Shown: positions 9,804 to 18,355, counted from the first letter of the stretch. The stretch is DNA of 64,000 bases from Candidatus Vecturithrix granuli (GCA_000739535.1 DF820463.1:237554-301553); one strand, 5' to 3'. The notes: generated by a model from the letters alone, not told the origin. Numbers and translations are program-made.

Positions 9804-11450
9804 TTAAAAGGACTCTGATTTTTTGGGCACAGTAAAATAAAAGGTGCTTCCCTGCCCTATGGTGGATTCGACCCAGATTTTCCCGCCATATAGTTCCACG
9901 ATCTTTTTCACAATTGTCAGTCCGATTCCGGTGCTTTCGAATTCATCGCGCGGTTGAAGGGTTTGGAAAATCTGGAAAATTTTGTCATGATATTTCGGAT
10001 CGATCCCCGGCCCATTGTCAACTACGCTGAACCGCCAATCTGCACCAGCATCCTCACAACTGATGGTAATAATTCCTCGGGGTTTATCCATGAATTTCAT
10101 AGCATTGCCGATGAGATTGGCAAAGATTTGTTGAATACGAGTAGTATCCCCAAGAATAAGGGGCAATTCTGAGGCGATGGCGATCTGAATATTCGGCGGC
10201 GGCGTCATGGAATCAATCACCTCCGGCAGGAGTTGATTGAGATCAATAGACTCGAGATGGCTATCAACGCGTCCGATCCGAGAGTATTCCAGAATACCAT
10301 CTATCAGATTATCCAGCCGTTTTACTCGACTAATCAGTAGATTCACCATGTCTTGTCCCTGAGCATCAAAGGCGGAGCCATAATCTTCCAGCAGCCATTG
10401 CGACAGTTTGGCGATCGCCCGCAAGGGGGCTTTTAAATCATGCGAGACGATGTAGGCAAAACTTTGGAGTTCATTGTTGGCAACCTCCAGTTCGGCGGTG
10501 CGTTCATGCACGCGTTGTTCTAATTCTACATTAAGTCTGTGCACTTCTTCTTCAGCCTGCTTGCGAGCGGTTATATCGGTGACGATGCCTTCCAATGCAA
10601 TGGGCTTGTTTTCAGTATCACGAATGAGAACATTACGTTGATTAACCCATTTGATATCGCCAGATTTGTGGATGATCTGATATTCATACTCTGGCGGCAG
10701 GTCGCCCTGTAAAAGTTTTTCCCACTGAAATGCAAAATATGTCTGCCAGTCCGGATGAATTATTGTGCGAATCAGCTCGGGGTTGGCGTACCATTCTTCG
10801 GGCATGTAGCCCGAGAGGTCGGCGGCGGCCGGACTGATATATTCGTAGCGCCCCTCAGGAAGCAGCATCCGATAGATCATGTCCTTCGCATTTTCTGCCA
10901 GCCGTCGGAAACGCGCCTCACTTTCTCGTAGGGCTTCTTCAGCCTGTTGCCGCTCGCTGATTTCTTGTTGGAGTCGCTGATTCGTCCGCACAAGTTCGTT
11001 GGTACGCTCGCGGACCTTCTGTTCTAATTGTTCATTCAGGTGGTGCAAGCGCACGTGGGTAACGATCCGCGCCAGGACTTCTTCTTGTTGCAAGGGTTTG
11101 GTGATATAATCTACGGCCCCGGCCTGGAACGCCCGAACTTTATGTTCGATATCAGTTAACGCCGTCATAAAGATGACGGGGATGTCCCTGGTATCAACCC
11201 GTGTTTTCAGCATGCGGCAGGTTTCAAACCCATCAATCTCCGGCATCATAATATCCAGCAGAATCAGGTCTGGATGGGCGCGTTGCGCTTTGTCAAGACC
11301 GGATTTCCCATCCCAGGCCACCAGAATTTTTACCGGATATTTTTTCAAATATACGGCCAGCATGTCCAAATTCATGGGCTCATCATCGATCAGTAAAAGC
11401 ACCTTATCCTGAAGAACAGAATGATATAAATGCTGAAGCATACTCTCCAT
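9804..11450 (-). CDS. Receiver-PAS-histidine kinase (inverted hybrid)
   Basis: 548 residues, soluble. An N-terminal receiver domain (about 17-130: L-L-I-D-D-E, phospho-acceptor Asp in L-I-L-L-D-I-M-M-P, Lys in I-T-K-P-L) is followed by a coiled coil, one PAS domain (about 172-297, PAS_3 type), HisKA with S-H-D-L-K-A-P-L-R and a HATPase domain. A receiver placed before the kinase suggests it is a phosphorelay intermediate that takes phosphate from another kinase, perhaps one of its neighbours, and changes its own kinase output. No DNA-binding output domain is encoded by it or its neighbours. The catalytic half is nearly paralogous to the kinases on both sides. Confidence 0.9.
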   Translation of the reverse strand: MESMLQHLYHSVLQDKVLLLIDDEPMNLDMLAVYLKKYPVKILVAWDGKSGLDKAQRAHPDLILLDIMMPEIDGFETCRMLKTRVDTRDIPVIFMTALTDIEHKVRAFQAGAVDYITKPLQQEEVLARIVTHVRLHHLNEQLEQKVRERTNELVRTNQRLQQEISERQQAEEALRESEARFRRLAENAKDMIYRMLLPEGRYEYISPAAADLSGYMPEEWYANPELIRTIIHPDWQTYFAFQWEKLLQGDLPPEYEYQIIHKSGDIKWVNQRNVLIRDTENKPIALEGIVTDITARKQAEEEVHRLNVELEQRVHERTAELEVANNELQSFAYIVSHDLKAPLRAIAKLSQWLLEDYGSAFDAQGQDMVNLLISRVKRLDNLIDGILEYSRIGRVDSHLESIDLNQLLPEVIDSMTPPPNIQIAIASELPLILGDTTRIQQIFANLIGNAMKFMDKPRGIITISCEDAGADWRFSVVDNGPGIDPKYHDKIFQIFQTLQPRDEFESTGIGLTIVKKIVELYGGKIWVESTIGQGSTFYFTVPKKSESF

Positions 11451-11483
11451 CGTTTTATCGCATTCCTTCCTTATGAAAATTTA

Positions 11484-12941
11484 CTACTTTACCCCTTGTT
11501 TGGGAAGACTAAACCAGAATGTGCTCCCATTACCAACTTCTGACTCTACCCAGATTTTCCCGCCATGTAACTCTATGATTTTCTTCACAATACTCAGGCC
11601 GACGCCCGTGCTTTCCTGGTCATCATGTGGTTTCAGGGTTTGGAAAATTTGAAAAACCCGATCATGATATTTCGGATCGATCCCTGGTCCATTATCGGAT
11701 ACACTGAATTGCCAAAAGACTCCGGCATCCAGCCATTCGACCGTGATTTCCCCTCTCGGCTTATCCATGTACTGGATAGCATTCCCGATCAAATTCTGAA
11801 ATACTTGCAAAATACGGACTTTATCGGCGACAATTACGGGGAATCCGGGTTGTAGTGCGATACGAATGGCTGGCGGCGGGCTTAGAATCTCAAGTACCTC
11901 TTGCAACATCAGATTCAGATCAATATGCTCAGCATTCCCCACTACTCGCCCCACACGAGAATATTCCAATACCCCATCGATTAAGTTATCCATCCGTTTC
12001 ACACGTTTCAACAGTAACTCTATGTATTGTTGGCCTTGCTCATCAAATGCTGAGGCATAATCTTCGACCAGCCAGTGTGTAATCTGAGCAATTCCTCGCA
12101 ATGGAGCTTTCAGGTCGTGTGACACGACATAGGCGAAATTCTGCAACTCCTGATTGGCAGTTTCAAGTTCAACGGTGCGTTGCTGCACCCGTTGTTCTAA
12201 CTCAGCGTTGAGGGTACGGATCTCCTCTTCTGCTTTTTTGCGCTCAGCAATTTCAGCTTTCAGGTTTACATTAGTTCGGGCTAATTGCTTTGTCCGTTCT
12301 GCAACCAGTATCTCTAATTCATCACGCGCCCGGCGCAGTTGTTCCTCAGCATGCTTACGTACAATGATCTCCTGTTCCAATTGATCATAAGCCTTTTTGA
12401 GCCGGGAAGAACTCTGAATCTCGTTTTTCAACACCAGAGCAGCGTAATTCAAAAATGACTGCAATTGCTCCTGGACTGAAGACGCAGTCATCAACATATC
12501 CTCCATTTTGAGGACCGCAATCAGATCCGTGCCGACCAGAAGCGGGAAGACCCATGTGGATGCCTTCGTAAATTCAGGCATGATCAACTTTGTATCGCCG
12601 AATGCATGATCATATTCTACAAATGTACGTGTTTCAAATACACGTTTCACAAGTGGATCTACGATGTCTTCGATGCCGGCGAGTTCCTTTCCTTTCCCAT
12701 AGGCATCGGCAAAATAGATCTCCTGATCGATCAGATAATAGATGCTGACATTAGTGCCGCCGATACTTTCAATGACGGTGTGCACGATATTCTCAACCAC
12801 GTTTTCGAGACCGGATACATCGCTTAATTTCTTGACCAGAGTGTAGATTAACTGAGAGTATGATTTTTCCACCGCCATTTTTTTGAGGCGTGCTTGCAGA
12901 TGAAGCCACTCATCTTGAGGGACGGTTATCATTTCTGACAT
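11484..12941 (-). CDS. GAF-type histidine kinase
   Basis: 485 residues. The N-terminal ~190 residues have a GAF-like fold pattern (V-V-E-N-I-V-H-T-V-I-E-S-I-G-G-T, then W-V-F-P-L-L-V-G-T-D-L-I-A-V-L-K). A long coiled coil (about 190-255), HisKA (S-H-D-L-K-A-P-L-R-G) and HATPase follow. GAF domains bind small molecules, haem or redox cofactors; no diagnostic ligand residues can be seen. It starts with GGAGGAAC six bases before ATG 12941, and this start lies inside the end of the DUF1638-type gene (13-base overlap). That overlap physically ties the sensor array to the methyltransferase genes. Confidence 0.88.
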   Translation of the reverse strand: MSEMITVPQDEWLHLQARLKKMAVEKSYSQLIYTLVKKLSDVSGLENVVENIVHTVIESIGGTNVSIYYLIDQEIYFADAYGKGKELAGIEDIVDPLVKRVFETRTFVEYDHAFGDTKLIMPEFTKASTWVFPLLVGTDLIAVLKMEDMLMTASSVQEQLQSFLNYAALVLKNEIQSSSRLKKAYDQLEQEIIVRKHAEEQLRRARDELEILVAERTKQLARTNVNLKAEIAERKKAEEEIRTLNAELEQRVQQRTVELETANQELQNFAYVVSHDLKAPLRGIAQITHWLVEDYASAFDEQGQQYIELLLKRVKRMDNLIDGVLEYSRVGRVVGNAEHIDLNLMLQEVLEILSPPPAIRIALQPGFPVIVADKVRILQVFQNLIGNAIQYMDKPRGEITVEWLDAGVFWQFSVSDNGPGIDPKYHDRVFQIFQTLKPHDDQESTGVGLSIVKKIIELHGGKIWVESEVGNGSTFWFSLPKQGVK

Positions 12942-13528
12942 GACAGTTCCTCCATTTTGCGCATGATCGTTGTCTGCAAAATTGATTCAAGATGATCGAG
13001 TGAGACATCCATCCATCGCAGCGGCAGTCCCACGATATCGGCGACTTCTTCGGCCTGAGTCGTAAAATCCTCGGAACAAGGAGTTCTGAGAGCGAGCAGG
13101 TAAGTGTGGTGACACTGGAAAATGTACTTCACACCTTTAGAGTTGTTTCCGGATATTTTGTTCGTTATCTCATTCCAGCGCCGCGCCCAGTCTTCCACCA
13201 GAAAGAAGGCCCTCTGAGAAAGCTCTTGCGTAAATACTGCCGGCCCCAGAAGAATATCCAAGCAGTTCTGGCCGGAAGTCCGGAAGGTGGCCGCATCTTC
13301 GAGCATCTGGTCCATGAGGGGATGGCAGCAGCCATAAAATACGATGATGTTGCGTCCGTGGTAGGCCCTCAAGACAGCGGTGAGACCGCGGGCCAGTTTA
13401 TCAAAATCAACGTGGAGGGCCGAATTCAGAAAGATCGCCTCCACCGGCCATTGATTTTTCTCAATCAACCATCGAATTTCCCTTTTGAGAATCCCGCACC
13501 CGACAAGCAGAAGTTTCTGGTTATTCAT
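12929..13528 (-). CDS. DUF1638-type protein of a corrinoid methyltransferase locus
   Basis: About 199 residues. The sequence (L-L-L-V-G-C-G-I-L-K-R-E-I at the N-terminus, V-F-Y-G-C-C-H-P in the first half, conserved Cys and His later) matches my recollection of DUF1638, a family of unknown biochemistry found beside methylamine/methanol-type methyltransferases. ATG 13528 is preferred to the in-frame ATG 13534 because GAGG sits six bases upstream of it. Three Cys/His-rich spots (G-C-G, Y-G-C-C-H, Q-C-H-H) would suit metal or corrinoid handling, which is inference. It overlaps the following GAF kinase gene. Confidence 0.7.
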   Translation of the reverse strand: MNNQKLLLVGCGILKREIRWLIEKNQWPVEAIFLNSALHVDFDKLARGLTAVLRAYHGRNIIVFYGCCHPLMDQMLEDAATFRTSGQNCLDILLGPAVFTQELSQRAFFLVEDWARRWNEITNKISGNNSKGVKYIFQCHHTYLLALRTPCSEDFTTQAEEVADIVGLPLRWMDVSLDHLESILQTTIMRKMEELSCQK

Positions 13529-13578
13529 CGTCATCCTCTTTTTTCATAAGTATCCGGACAAAATTCATAGTATCAGTT

Positions 13579-13755
13579 GGAGTGTCAAAGCTCTGCTTTG
13601 ACAGCGAAAGCAGAGCTTTCGCACTCCTGCATAGTATCCTTTGGAGTGTCAAAGCTCTGCTTTGACAGCGAAAGCAGAGCTTTCGCACTCCTGCATAATA
13701 TCATTTGGAGTGTCAAAGCTCTGCTTTGACGGCGAAAGCAGAGCTTTCGCACTCC
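13579..13755. repeat. Three tandem copies of the 49-bp double-hairpin repeat
   Basis: Copies lie at 13579-13627, 13643-13691 and 13707-13755, an exact 64-bp period with 15-bp AT-rich spacers. Each has an outer stem GGAGTG/CACTCC around two perfect hairpins, TCAAAGCTCTGCTTTGA and CGAAAGCAGAGCTTTCG, joined by CAG (CGG in the third copy). The two arms are also largely complementary to each other, so a single long hairpin is the alternative fold. The third copy overlaps the end of the methyltransferase gene. Confidence 0.95.
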
Positions 13756-14789
13756 TGCGGTCTCAAGCTGCCAAATTCATAAGCCGCTTCAAGCATTGTG
13801 TTGATGTTCTCTTCTGGAATGCAATAGGGCATTCCCATTGTTCCGAATACGAACTTCCCCCCCGGCATCCCGGCCTCAAGAATTCGTTTGACCTCACACC
13901 GGATCTCGTCGTGTGACCAATCAATGAGCTTGAGATCATTCAGGATGCCGACGGTTAAAGCTCGTCCGGCGATAATGCGCTTGCCCTCAACAACATCGTC
14001 GAAGGGACTCAGGTTATATGCGGTTATTCCTGTTCTTTCGATCACTACATCGAGCACCGCATTCATGCGTGACGTGCCGCAATAATAGACCAATCCCTCT
14101 GCGCCAACCGCGTTGACGTCCTTTTCAATCCAGGGCAGCGCGTGTTCCCGAAAAAACTTCAGCGGAATTGTATCGGTCGAGCCAAAGGGATTTGAATACA
14201 CCAGCGCATCGGCGCCGGCCTTGCGATAGGCGGCCATTTCTCGCGTAAAAAATTCATGGCACTTTGACAACAATTCATCGCGCAAATCCGGCGGCCCCCA
14301 CAACAGTAATTCCAACCATTTCTCCATGCCCATCAACAGAACTGGCAGCGTCATGGAAGATGTGATGTAGGCTACAATCGAATATTTCCCACCGACTTCA
14401 GCTTTCAAGAGGCGCAGACAGGTTAGTTCTTCCTGGAAAGCCGGGTGATCGATGATATTGTCAGGAATCTGGAGTTTGGGAATATCCTCATAGCTCTTGA
14501 TCACAAAATCTTGCACATTGGGAGGGCCGTCTTGGGCGAAGAGAATCTTACGGCATCCTAACAGTTCAGCTTCCTTCCCAACATAAAAAAGACTCCAGAC
14601 ATTGTCGTATCCGTATTTTTCCCGCATACGGATTTGCCCTTCAGCGACATATTCCCCTTTTGCATAATATTCCTGAAGCGACATCCCCAGTTCTTTAGCT
14701 CCCTGATCCACCAGATTACAGAAGACAGGGATGCGATCCAATATTTCCCCTTTGATCGCAGCATTCAGCCGTTCTATTCCAGTGATCAT
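13713..14789 (-). CDS. Uroporphyrinogen-decarboxylase-fold corrinoid methyltransferase (MtaA-like)
   Basis: 358 residues of the UroD/MtaA family, whose methyltransferase members move a methyl group between a corrinoid protein and a thiol or tetrahydrofolate. The N-terminus (M-I-T-G-I-E-R-L-N-A-A-I-K-G) is typical. The family zinc motif H-x-C...C appears changed: Y235-Y236-C237 with C323 in P-Y-C-I-P, so the usual His is Tyr. Start ATG 14789 has AGGAGGTG and overlaps the corrinoid-protein stop by ATGA, so the two are co-translated partners. The last residues (E-C-E-S-S-A-F-A-V-K-A-E-L) and the stop are encoded by the third copy of the 49-bp repeat, which has replaced or extended the natural C-terminus. 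It could be an O-demethylase component; the substrate is unknown. Confidence 0.82.
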   Translation of the reverse strand: MITGIERLNAAIKGEILDRIPVFCNLVDQGAKELGMSLQEYYAKGEYVAEGQIRMREKYGYDNVWSLFYVGKEAELLGCRKILFAQDGPPNVQDFVIKSYEDIPKLQIPDNIIDHPAFQEELTCLRLLKAEVGGKYSIVAYITSSMTLPVLLMGMEKWLELLLWGPPDLRDELLSKCHEFFTREMAAYRKAGADALVYSNPFGSTDTIPLKFFREHALPWIEKDVNAVGAEGLVYYCGTSRMNAVLDVVIERTGITAYNLSPFDDVVEGKRIIAGRALTVGILNDLKLIDWSHDEIRCEVKRILEAGMPGGKFVFGTMGMPYCIPEENINTMLEAAYEFGSLRPQECESSAFAVKAEL

Positions 14790-15451
14790 CGGCGCACCTC
14801 CTTGATCAGTTCGGTAATCACGCTTCCGGCCGCGATCCCGTTCGCGGCCCAGGCGTCGGCCTGCACAGTTTTGTACAAGTTGTGATCAAAACAATACGGC
14901 GCGCCTCCGACAATAATTTTGATCTTTTCTTCGAGGCCGCCTTCTTTCAAAAGCTGGCGTACTTTGCGACAGCCGTTTTCCCCTCGGGCGGTATGAACCA
15001 TCATGGCCGAAATTCCAATGACTTGCGCATCGTGAGCAAGCGCCTCGGCCACAAAGCATTCAGGCTCGACATTCACCCCTAAATCCGTAACATCAATCAT
15101 GAGCGCTGTCAGGCAGCCCGCCACAATCCGCTTGCCGAGCGAGTGTAAATCGCCTTCGGCTGTCCCGATGACGATATGGCCGGCCGCAACCGGCCGCTTT
15201 TTAAATTTCGAAATCATTTCATCCGTGATTTCCAGCGCGATCTGAGAACTCATAAATTGTTGCGCCAGATTGATTTCGAAGCCCTCGCCAACAGCTTTTT
15301 CAAATTCTAACACCGTAGGCAGGACAAGCTTGAAGAGAATATCTTCCGGAGCAAAGCCCTCTTGCAAAGCCGCATGCACGACTACCAATGCTCTTTCCCG
15401 GTCAGTATCGAAAAGGGCTTCCTTATACGCCGTCAATAGCTTGTCAATCAT
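14786..15451 (-). CDS. Corrinoid (B12-binding) protein, MtaC/MtbC type
   Basis: 221 residues. A helical B12-binding cap (about 1-85) precedes a Rossmann B12-binding domain with the hallmark D101-L-H103-S-L-G106 (lower axial His ligand) and later V-G-G-A-P-Y, as in methanol, methylamine and aromatic O-demethylase corrinoid proteins. It carries the methyl group on cobalamin between the substrate methyltransferase and the second methyltransferase. It has an AGGAGGT site before ATG 15451, follows the activator gene by 15 bases and overlaps the methyltransferase gene by four. Confidence 0.93.
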   Translation of the reverse strand: MIDKLLTAYKEALFDTDRERALVVVHAALQEGFAPEDILFKLVLPTVLEFEKAVGEGFEINLAQQFMSSQIALEITDEMISKFKKRPVAAGHIVIGTAEGDLHSLGKRIVAGCLTALMIDVTDLGVNVEPECFVAEALAHDAQVIGISAMMVHTARGENGCRKVRQLLKEGGLEEKIKIIVGGAPYCFDHNLYKTVQADAWAANGIAAGSVITELIKEVRR

Positions 15452-15466
15452 AGCGTACCTCCTATT

Positions 15467-17089
15467 TTAGTCCATTGATATTGGTTGAAGATAGAGATGC
15501 TCGATGAACAGGTTTTCATAGATCGGGTCAGAGGACATATTGATTATTCTGGCCTTCCTTCTCAGCGACTTCAATATGCTTGTGTTATCAGAGCAAAGCA
15601 GCATCTCAGCCCCGGCTAATGCGGTATTCCCGCAGAGTTCGACATGTTCAGGAGCAATGCCTGGTAAAAGGCCGATAGCCTGAGCATTTGAAACATTCAA
15701 GAATCGTCCGAACGCCCCGCATACGCAGACGCGCCGTATTTCTCTGGGATACAGATCGGCTTGTTTTAGCAAGCAGGTTATTCCGGCGCCTATGGCCGCC
15801 TTCGCCCGCTGGAACATGTCAACATCCTGTTTGTACAGCACAATGTCTCGCGATCCCTTCAGAATGCAAAAACCTTCATGGCCGAGATTCCCGGTAAATA
15901 GACCATTACGTTTCAATTCTCCGCTCTGACACAGGCTTCCAATAATATCCACCAGGCCGGAGCCACATACGCCGCACGCCTGGCCGCCGCCGATCACCTC
16001 AATCTGCAAGTTGGAAGAGTCGCCTCTATGGTCAGCCCTGTAAATTGCTCCCGGTTCTGCCGGCATACCGCAACTGATTCCCCAGCCTTCAAAAGCGGGC
16101 CCCCCGGCGGCTGATGTCACCCATAATTGCATGCCATCCCACAAGGCGATTTCAGAATTAGTGCCAAAATCGATCAGAAGCGACCCGGCCGCCCCCTGAG
16201 TCAGTTGTGTGGCAAGCACACCTGCCAGCAGATCGGAACCCACGAAGCCTGCCAATGGCTGAACGATTTCGATGACCGCGCTTTCATGACATTCCCAGGA
16301 GCGACGCCAGGAATCTGTGTCGTCAGGCTGGCAATTGATCTCCCGCATCCAGTACTCAGGATGAAGCAACAGGTGAGCATTCCGTTCTGCCAACAGCGCC
16401 AACATGGCGCTATTTCCCACAATCATTATGTGCCCGATAGCCTGACTGTTCCAACCGCCTTCAGACAGCATATCCCGCAGCGCCCCTCCGATGGCATCCC
16501 GCGCTAATCCTCCGATTTCCCGCATCCGGTCTGGCGATTCGGAGGCGTTTACCAATCGCGTGAGCACATCAGTTCCGAAGCAACTCTGGGGATTCAGCCC
16601 CACGCGTCCTGCCAGCCGTTGCTTTTTTTTCATGTCCCAGAGGGAAAGACGAATTTGCGTGGTGCCTAAATCTACAGCGACGCCATAGGAGGGGTGCTTC
16701 TGAGTGGATGTTGAAATGCTCTGGGTCGAAAGGTCAAACGGAGTGTATTCGTCTTCAAGAAGGCTTCGCCAGGAAGCTTGAGGCACAGAACGTTCGATCC
16801 TTATCCGTACATTCTGGCACGGTCTGACCTGACATGCCAGACGCATTCCCTGAGCAAGCTGATCCGATGCCAGTTTATGTAGTTCGTTGGGTGTGGGATC
16901 ATTCACACACCCTGCTTCAACGCCCACAAGACATTGACCACAGATACCAATTCCTCCGCAGGCTGATCGGAGTCGTAGAGGAGTGGAAGCGAGGATTTCA
17001 TGAATCGAAAGGCCAGGCAAAAATGAGATGCGATGTTCGCCATCCGTCATGACAATCTGCATCACGAAGGACTGGCTATCTTTTTCCAT
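15467..17089 (-). CDS. Corrinoid activation/regeneration protein (ASKHA, RACo-type, [2Fe-2S])
   Basis: About 540 residues. The N-terminal plant-type ferredoxin domain has cysteines C44, C50, C53 and C86. The rest is a DUF4445/ASKHA ATPase with G-V-A-V-D-L-G-T-T-Q, L-L-I-D-F-G-T-N-S-E and G-P-A-F-E-G. Such proteins use ATP and a low-potential electron to reduce Co(II) corrinoid back to Co(I) after accidental oxidation. The frame is open to 17155, but ATG 17089 follows GAGAGAGGGTGG and begins just before the ferredoxin fold. It is the first gene of the methyl-transfer operon and directly precedes its natural substrate, the corrinoid protein. Confidence 0.93.
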   Translation of the reverse strand: MEKDSQSFVMQIVMTDGEHRISFLPGLSIHEILASTPLRLRSACGGIGICGQCLVGVEAGCVNDPTPNELHKLASDQLAQGMRLACQVRPCQNVRIRIERSVPQASWRSLLEDEYTPFDLSTQSISTSTQKHPSYGVAVDLGTTQIRLSLWDMKKKQRLAGRVGLNPQSCFGTDVLTRLVNASESPDRMREIGGLARDAIGGALRDMLSEGGWNSQAIGHIMIVGNSAMLALLAERNAHLLLHPEYWMREINCQPDDTDSWRRSWECHESAVIEIVQPLAGFVGSDLLAGVLATQLTQGAAGSLLIDFGTNSEIALWDGMQLWVTSAAGGPAFEGWGISCGMPAEPGAIYRADHRGDSSNLQIEVIGGGQACGVCGSGLVDIIGSLCQSGELKRNGLFTGNLGHEGFCILKGSRDIVLYKQDVDMFQRAKAAIGAGITCLLKQADLYPREIRRVCVCGAFGRFLNVSNAQAIGLLPGIAPEHVELCGNTALAGAEMLLCSDNTSILKSLRRKARIINMSSDPIYENLFIEHLYLQPISMD

Positions 17090-17139
17090 GCCACCCTCTC
17101 TCGTCATAAAGGTTTCCCCAACGTCTAAATTCAGACATG

Positions 17140-17306
17140 ATCGGAAATAGAACACTGATGGGACTGATTGAACTGATCTCTACTGATTTTTCGAGAAGAG
17201 TGACGTATGCTCCATGCTGTTCTCATGATCATGAACCGTGTCCTGAATTCATCGTCATATCAGTGAGCATCAGCCCAATCAGTCCCATCAGTGTTCTATT
17301 TCCGAT
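17140..17306. repeat. Perfect 31-bp inverted repeat upstream of the corrinoid operon
   Basis: Arms 17140-17170 and 17276-17306 are exact reverse complements (left arm begins ATCGGAAATAGAACACTGAT) separated by 105 bp. The interior holds further short imperfect palindromes around CATGATCATG. It fills the gap between the nitroreductase and the corrinoid activator, so it may carry or disturb the operon promoter, or be a MITE-like insertion. Confidence 0.85.
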
Positions 17307-17326
17307 AACCTCGTAAGGGCACTCCC

Positions 17327-18220
17327 TTATTGTTCACCGATCCAACTGGCGCGATATTCCGTATGTTCAGATAATGGCGCTATTCCCGGATCAGCCACTT
17401 CCCATGTCCCCGAAAGCTCCTGTTCACGGGCAGTAAGCTCAAAATGACAGAGCGCAATGCCTATATCCATCCGCTGTAAATCAGCTACTTTCAAAAAGAA
17501 TTTTTCACTGCGGTTATATCCGGGCGTACGTTCAAGATAAAAATGAAACACCGACTTTTCAGGTTCTTTGACAATACGCCAGGGCTGTTTATTGGAAGCT
17601 GATGGGCCTAATCGCAGCATTTCCAAAGGAGTTGCATAGATCCCGGCCATTTCCTGCGTCAGGGGTGTTTGGAAATTCTGCTGAAAAAACAAGTTTTCCC
17701 AGGGCTTACGATTTTTTGATCCAGCTATAAACCGTACAACGCTATCTCTGAGGCTTGGCTTTGCAGCAATATTGCCGATAGATACGACCGCAGGGATGCT
17801 TTCATCATTCTGTATCTCTATGGCCCGGGCAAAATTGCTTTGTCGGAAACTGCCGCCTAACCAACAGGTTCCCAGGTTAAGATCCGTCGCAAACAGAATA
17901 ATCTGTTCCATCGCATACCCGAAATCTTCAAGATTCATCCTGTCTGTATTCTTCATTGCCGCCACAATAAAGCCGGCCGGATGCCGGATCACACCATAGG
18001 TTCCCAACCCTTTGAGCGCATCCGCATCGCCCGGTTGGGAAGCAATCAGGCGAATGCGCGTGCGACGTAAGGGCGCTCCCTTCTGAAACGGTCCAGCCTG
18101 ATGGGCGGCGATAAATTCATTGAGCGACTCAAGGGTCTGCGGAGCAATCGGATTTTTGGAATATGTGCGCACCGAAGTGCGGGTTGTGATCAATTGCGTT
18201 ACTGGTTTCGTAAATGCCAT
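17327..18220 (-). CDS. Nitroreductase-family flavoprotein (TM1586-like)
   Basis: 297 residues. The start V-T-Q-L-I-T-T-R-T-S-V-R-T-Y-S and two weakly repeated halves, the second containing L-R-L-G-P-S-A-S-N-K-Q-P-W-R, fit the FMN-binding TM1586-type nitroreductases, in which the two halves form a pseudo-dimer. These enzymes use NAD(P)H and FMN, usually on unknown electrophilic substrates. D-x-x-G-I-A-x-C-H-F-E near the C-terminus is a family-like stretch. A GAGGGAGC site lies before ATG 18220. It may be an independent unit, since a long inverted repeat separates it from the corrinoid operon. Confidence 0.78.
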   Translation of the reverse strand: MAFTKPVTQLITTRTSVRTYSKNPIAPQTLESLNEFIAAHQAGPFQKGAPLRRTRIRLIASQPGDADALKGLGTYGVIRHPAGFIVAAMKNTDRMNLEDFGYAMEQIILFATDLNLGTCWLGGSFRQSNFARAIEIQNDESIPAVVSIGNIAAKPSLRDSVVRFIAGSKNRKPWENLFFQQNFQTPLTQEMAGIYATPLEMLRLGPSASNKQPWRIVKEPEKSVFHFYLERTPGYNRSEKFFLKVADLQRMDIGIALCHFELTAREQELSGTWEVADPGIAPLSEHTEYRASWIGEQ

Positions 18221-18278
18221 AATAACCTGGCTCCCTCTTATAATGGGTTCTGTAGTGATTATAAATAATTTTTTTCAG

Positions 18279-18355
18279 TTTCTCGCAAAGCCCGCAAAGC
18301 TCGCAATGAATGGATATTCAAAGGCTTTACGTCTTTGCGGGCTTTGCGAGAGAAA
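18279..18355. repeat. Inverted repeat upstream of the nitroreductase gene
   Basis: CTCGCAAAGCCCGCAAAG (from 18282) and its reverse complement (to about 18350) form an 18-bp perfect stem with a 33-base loop, extended by TTTCT/AGAAA with a two-base bulge. It is AT/GC-patterned like small dispersed palindromes; no terminator U-tract is evident. Confidence 0.7.

Noticed and set aside
13579-13755. CRISPR array
   Set aside because: The repeat is a long palindrome with near-identical 15-bp spacers, and single copies occur elsewhere; there are no cas genes.
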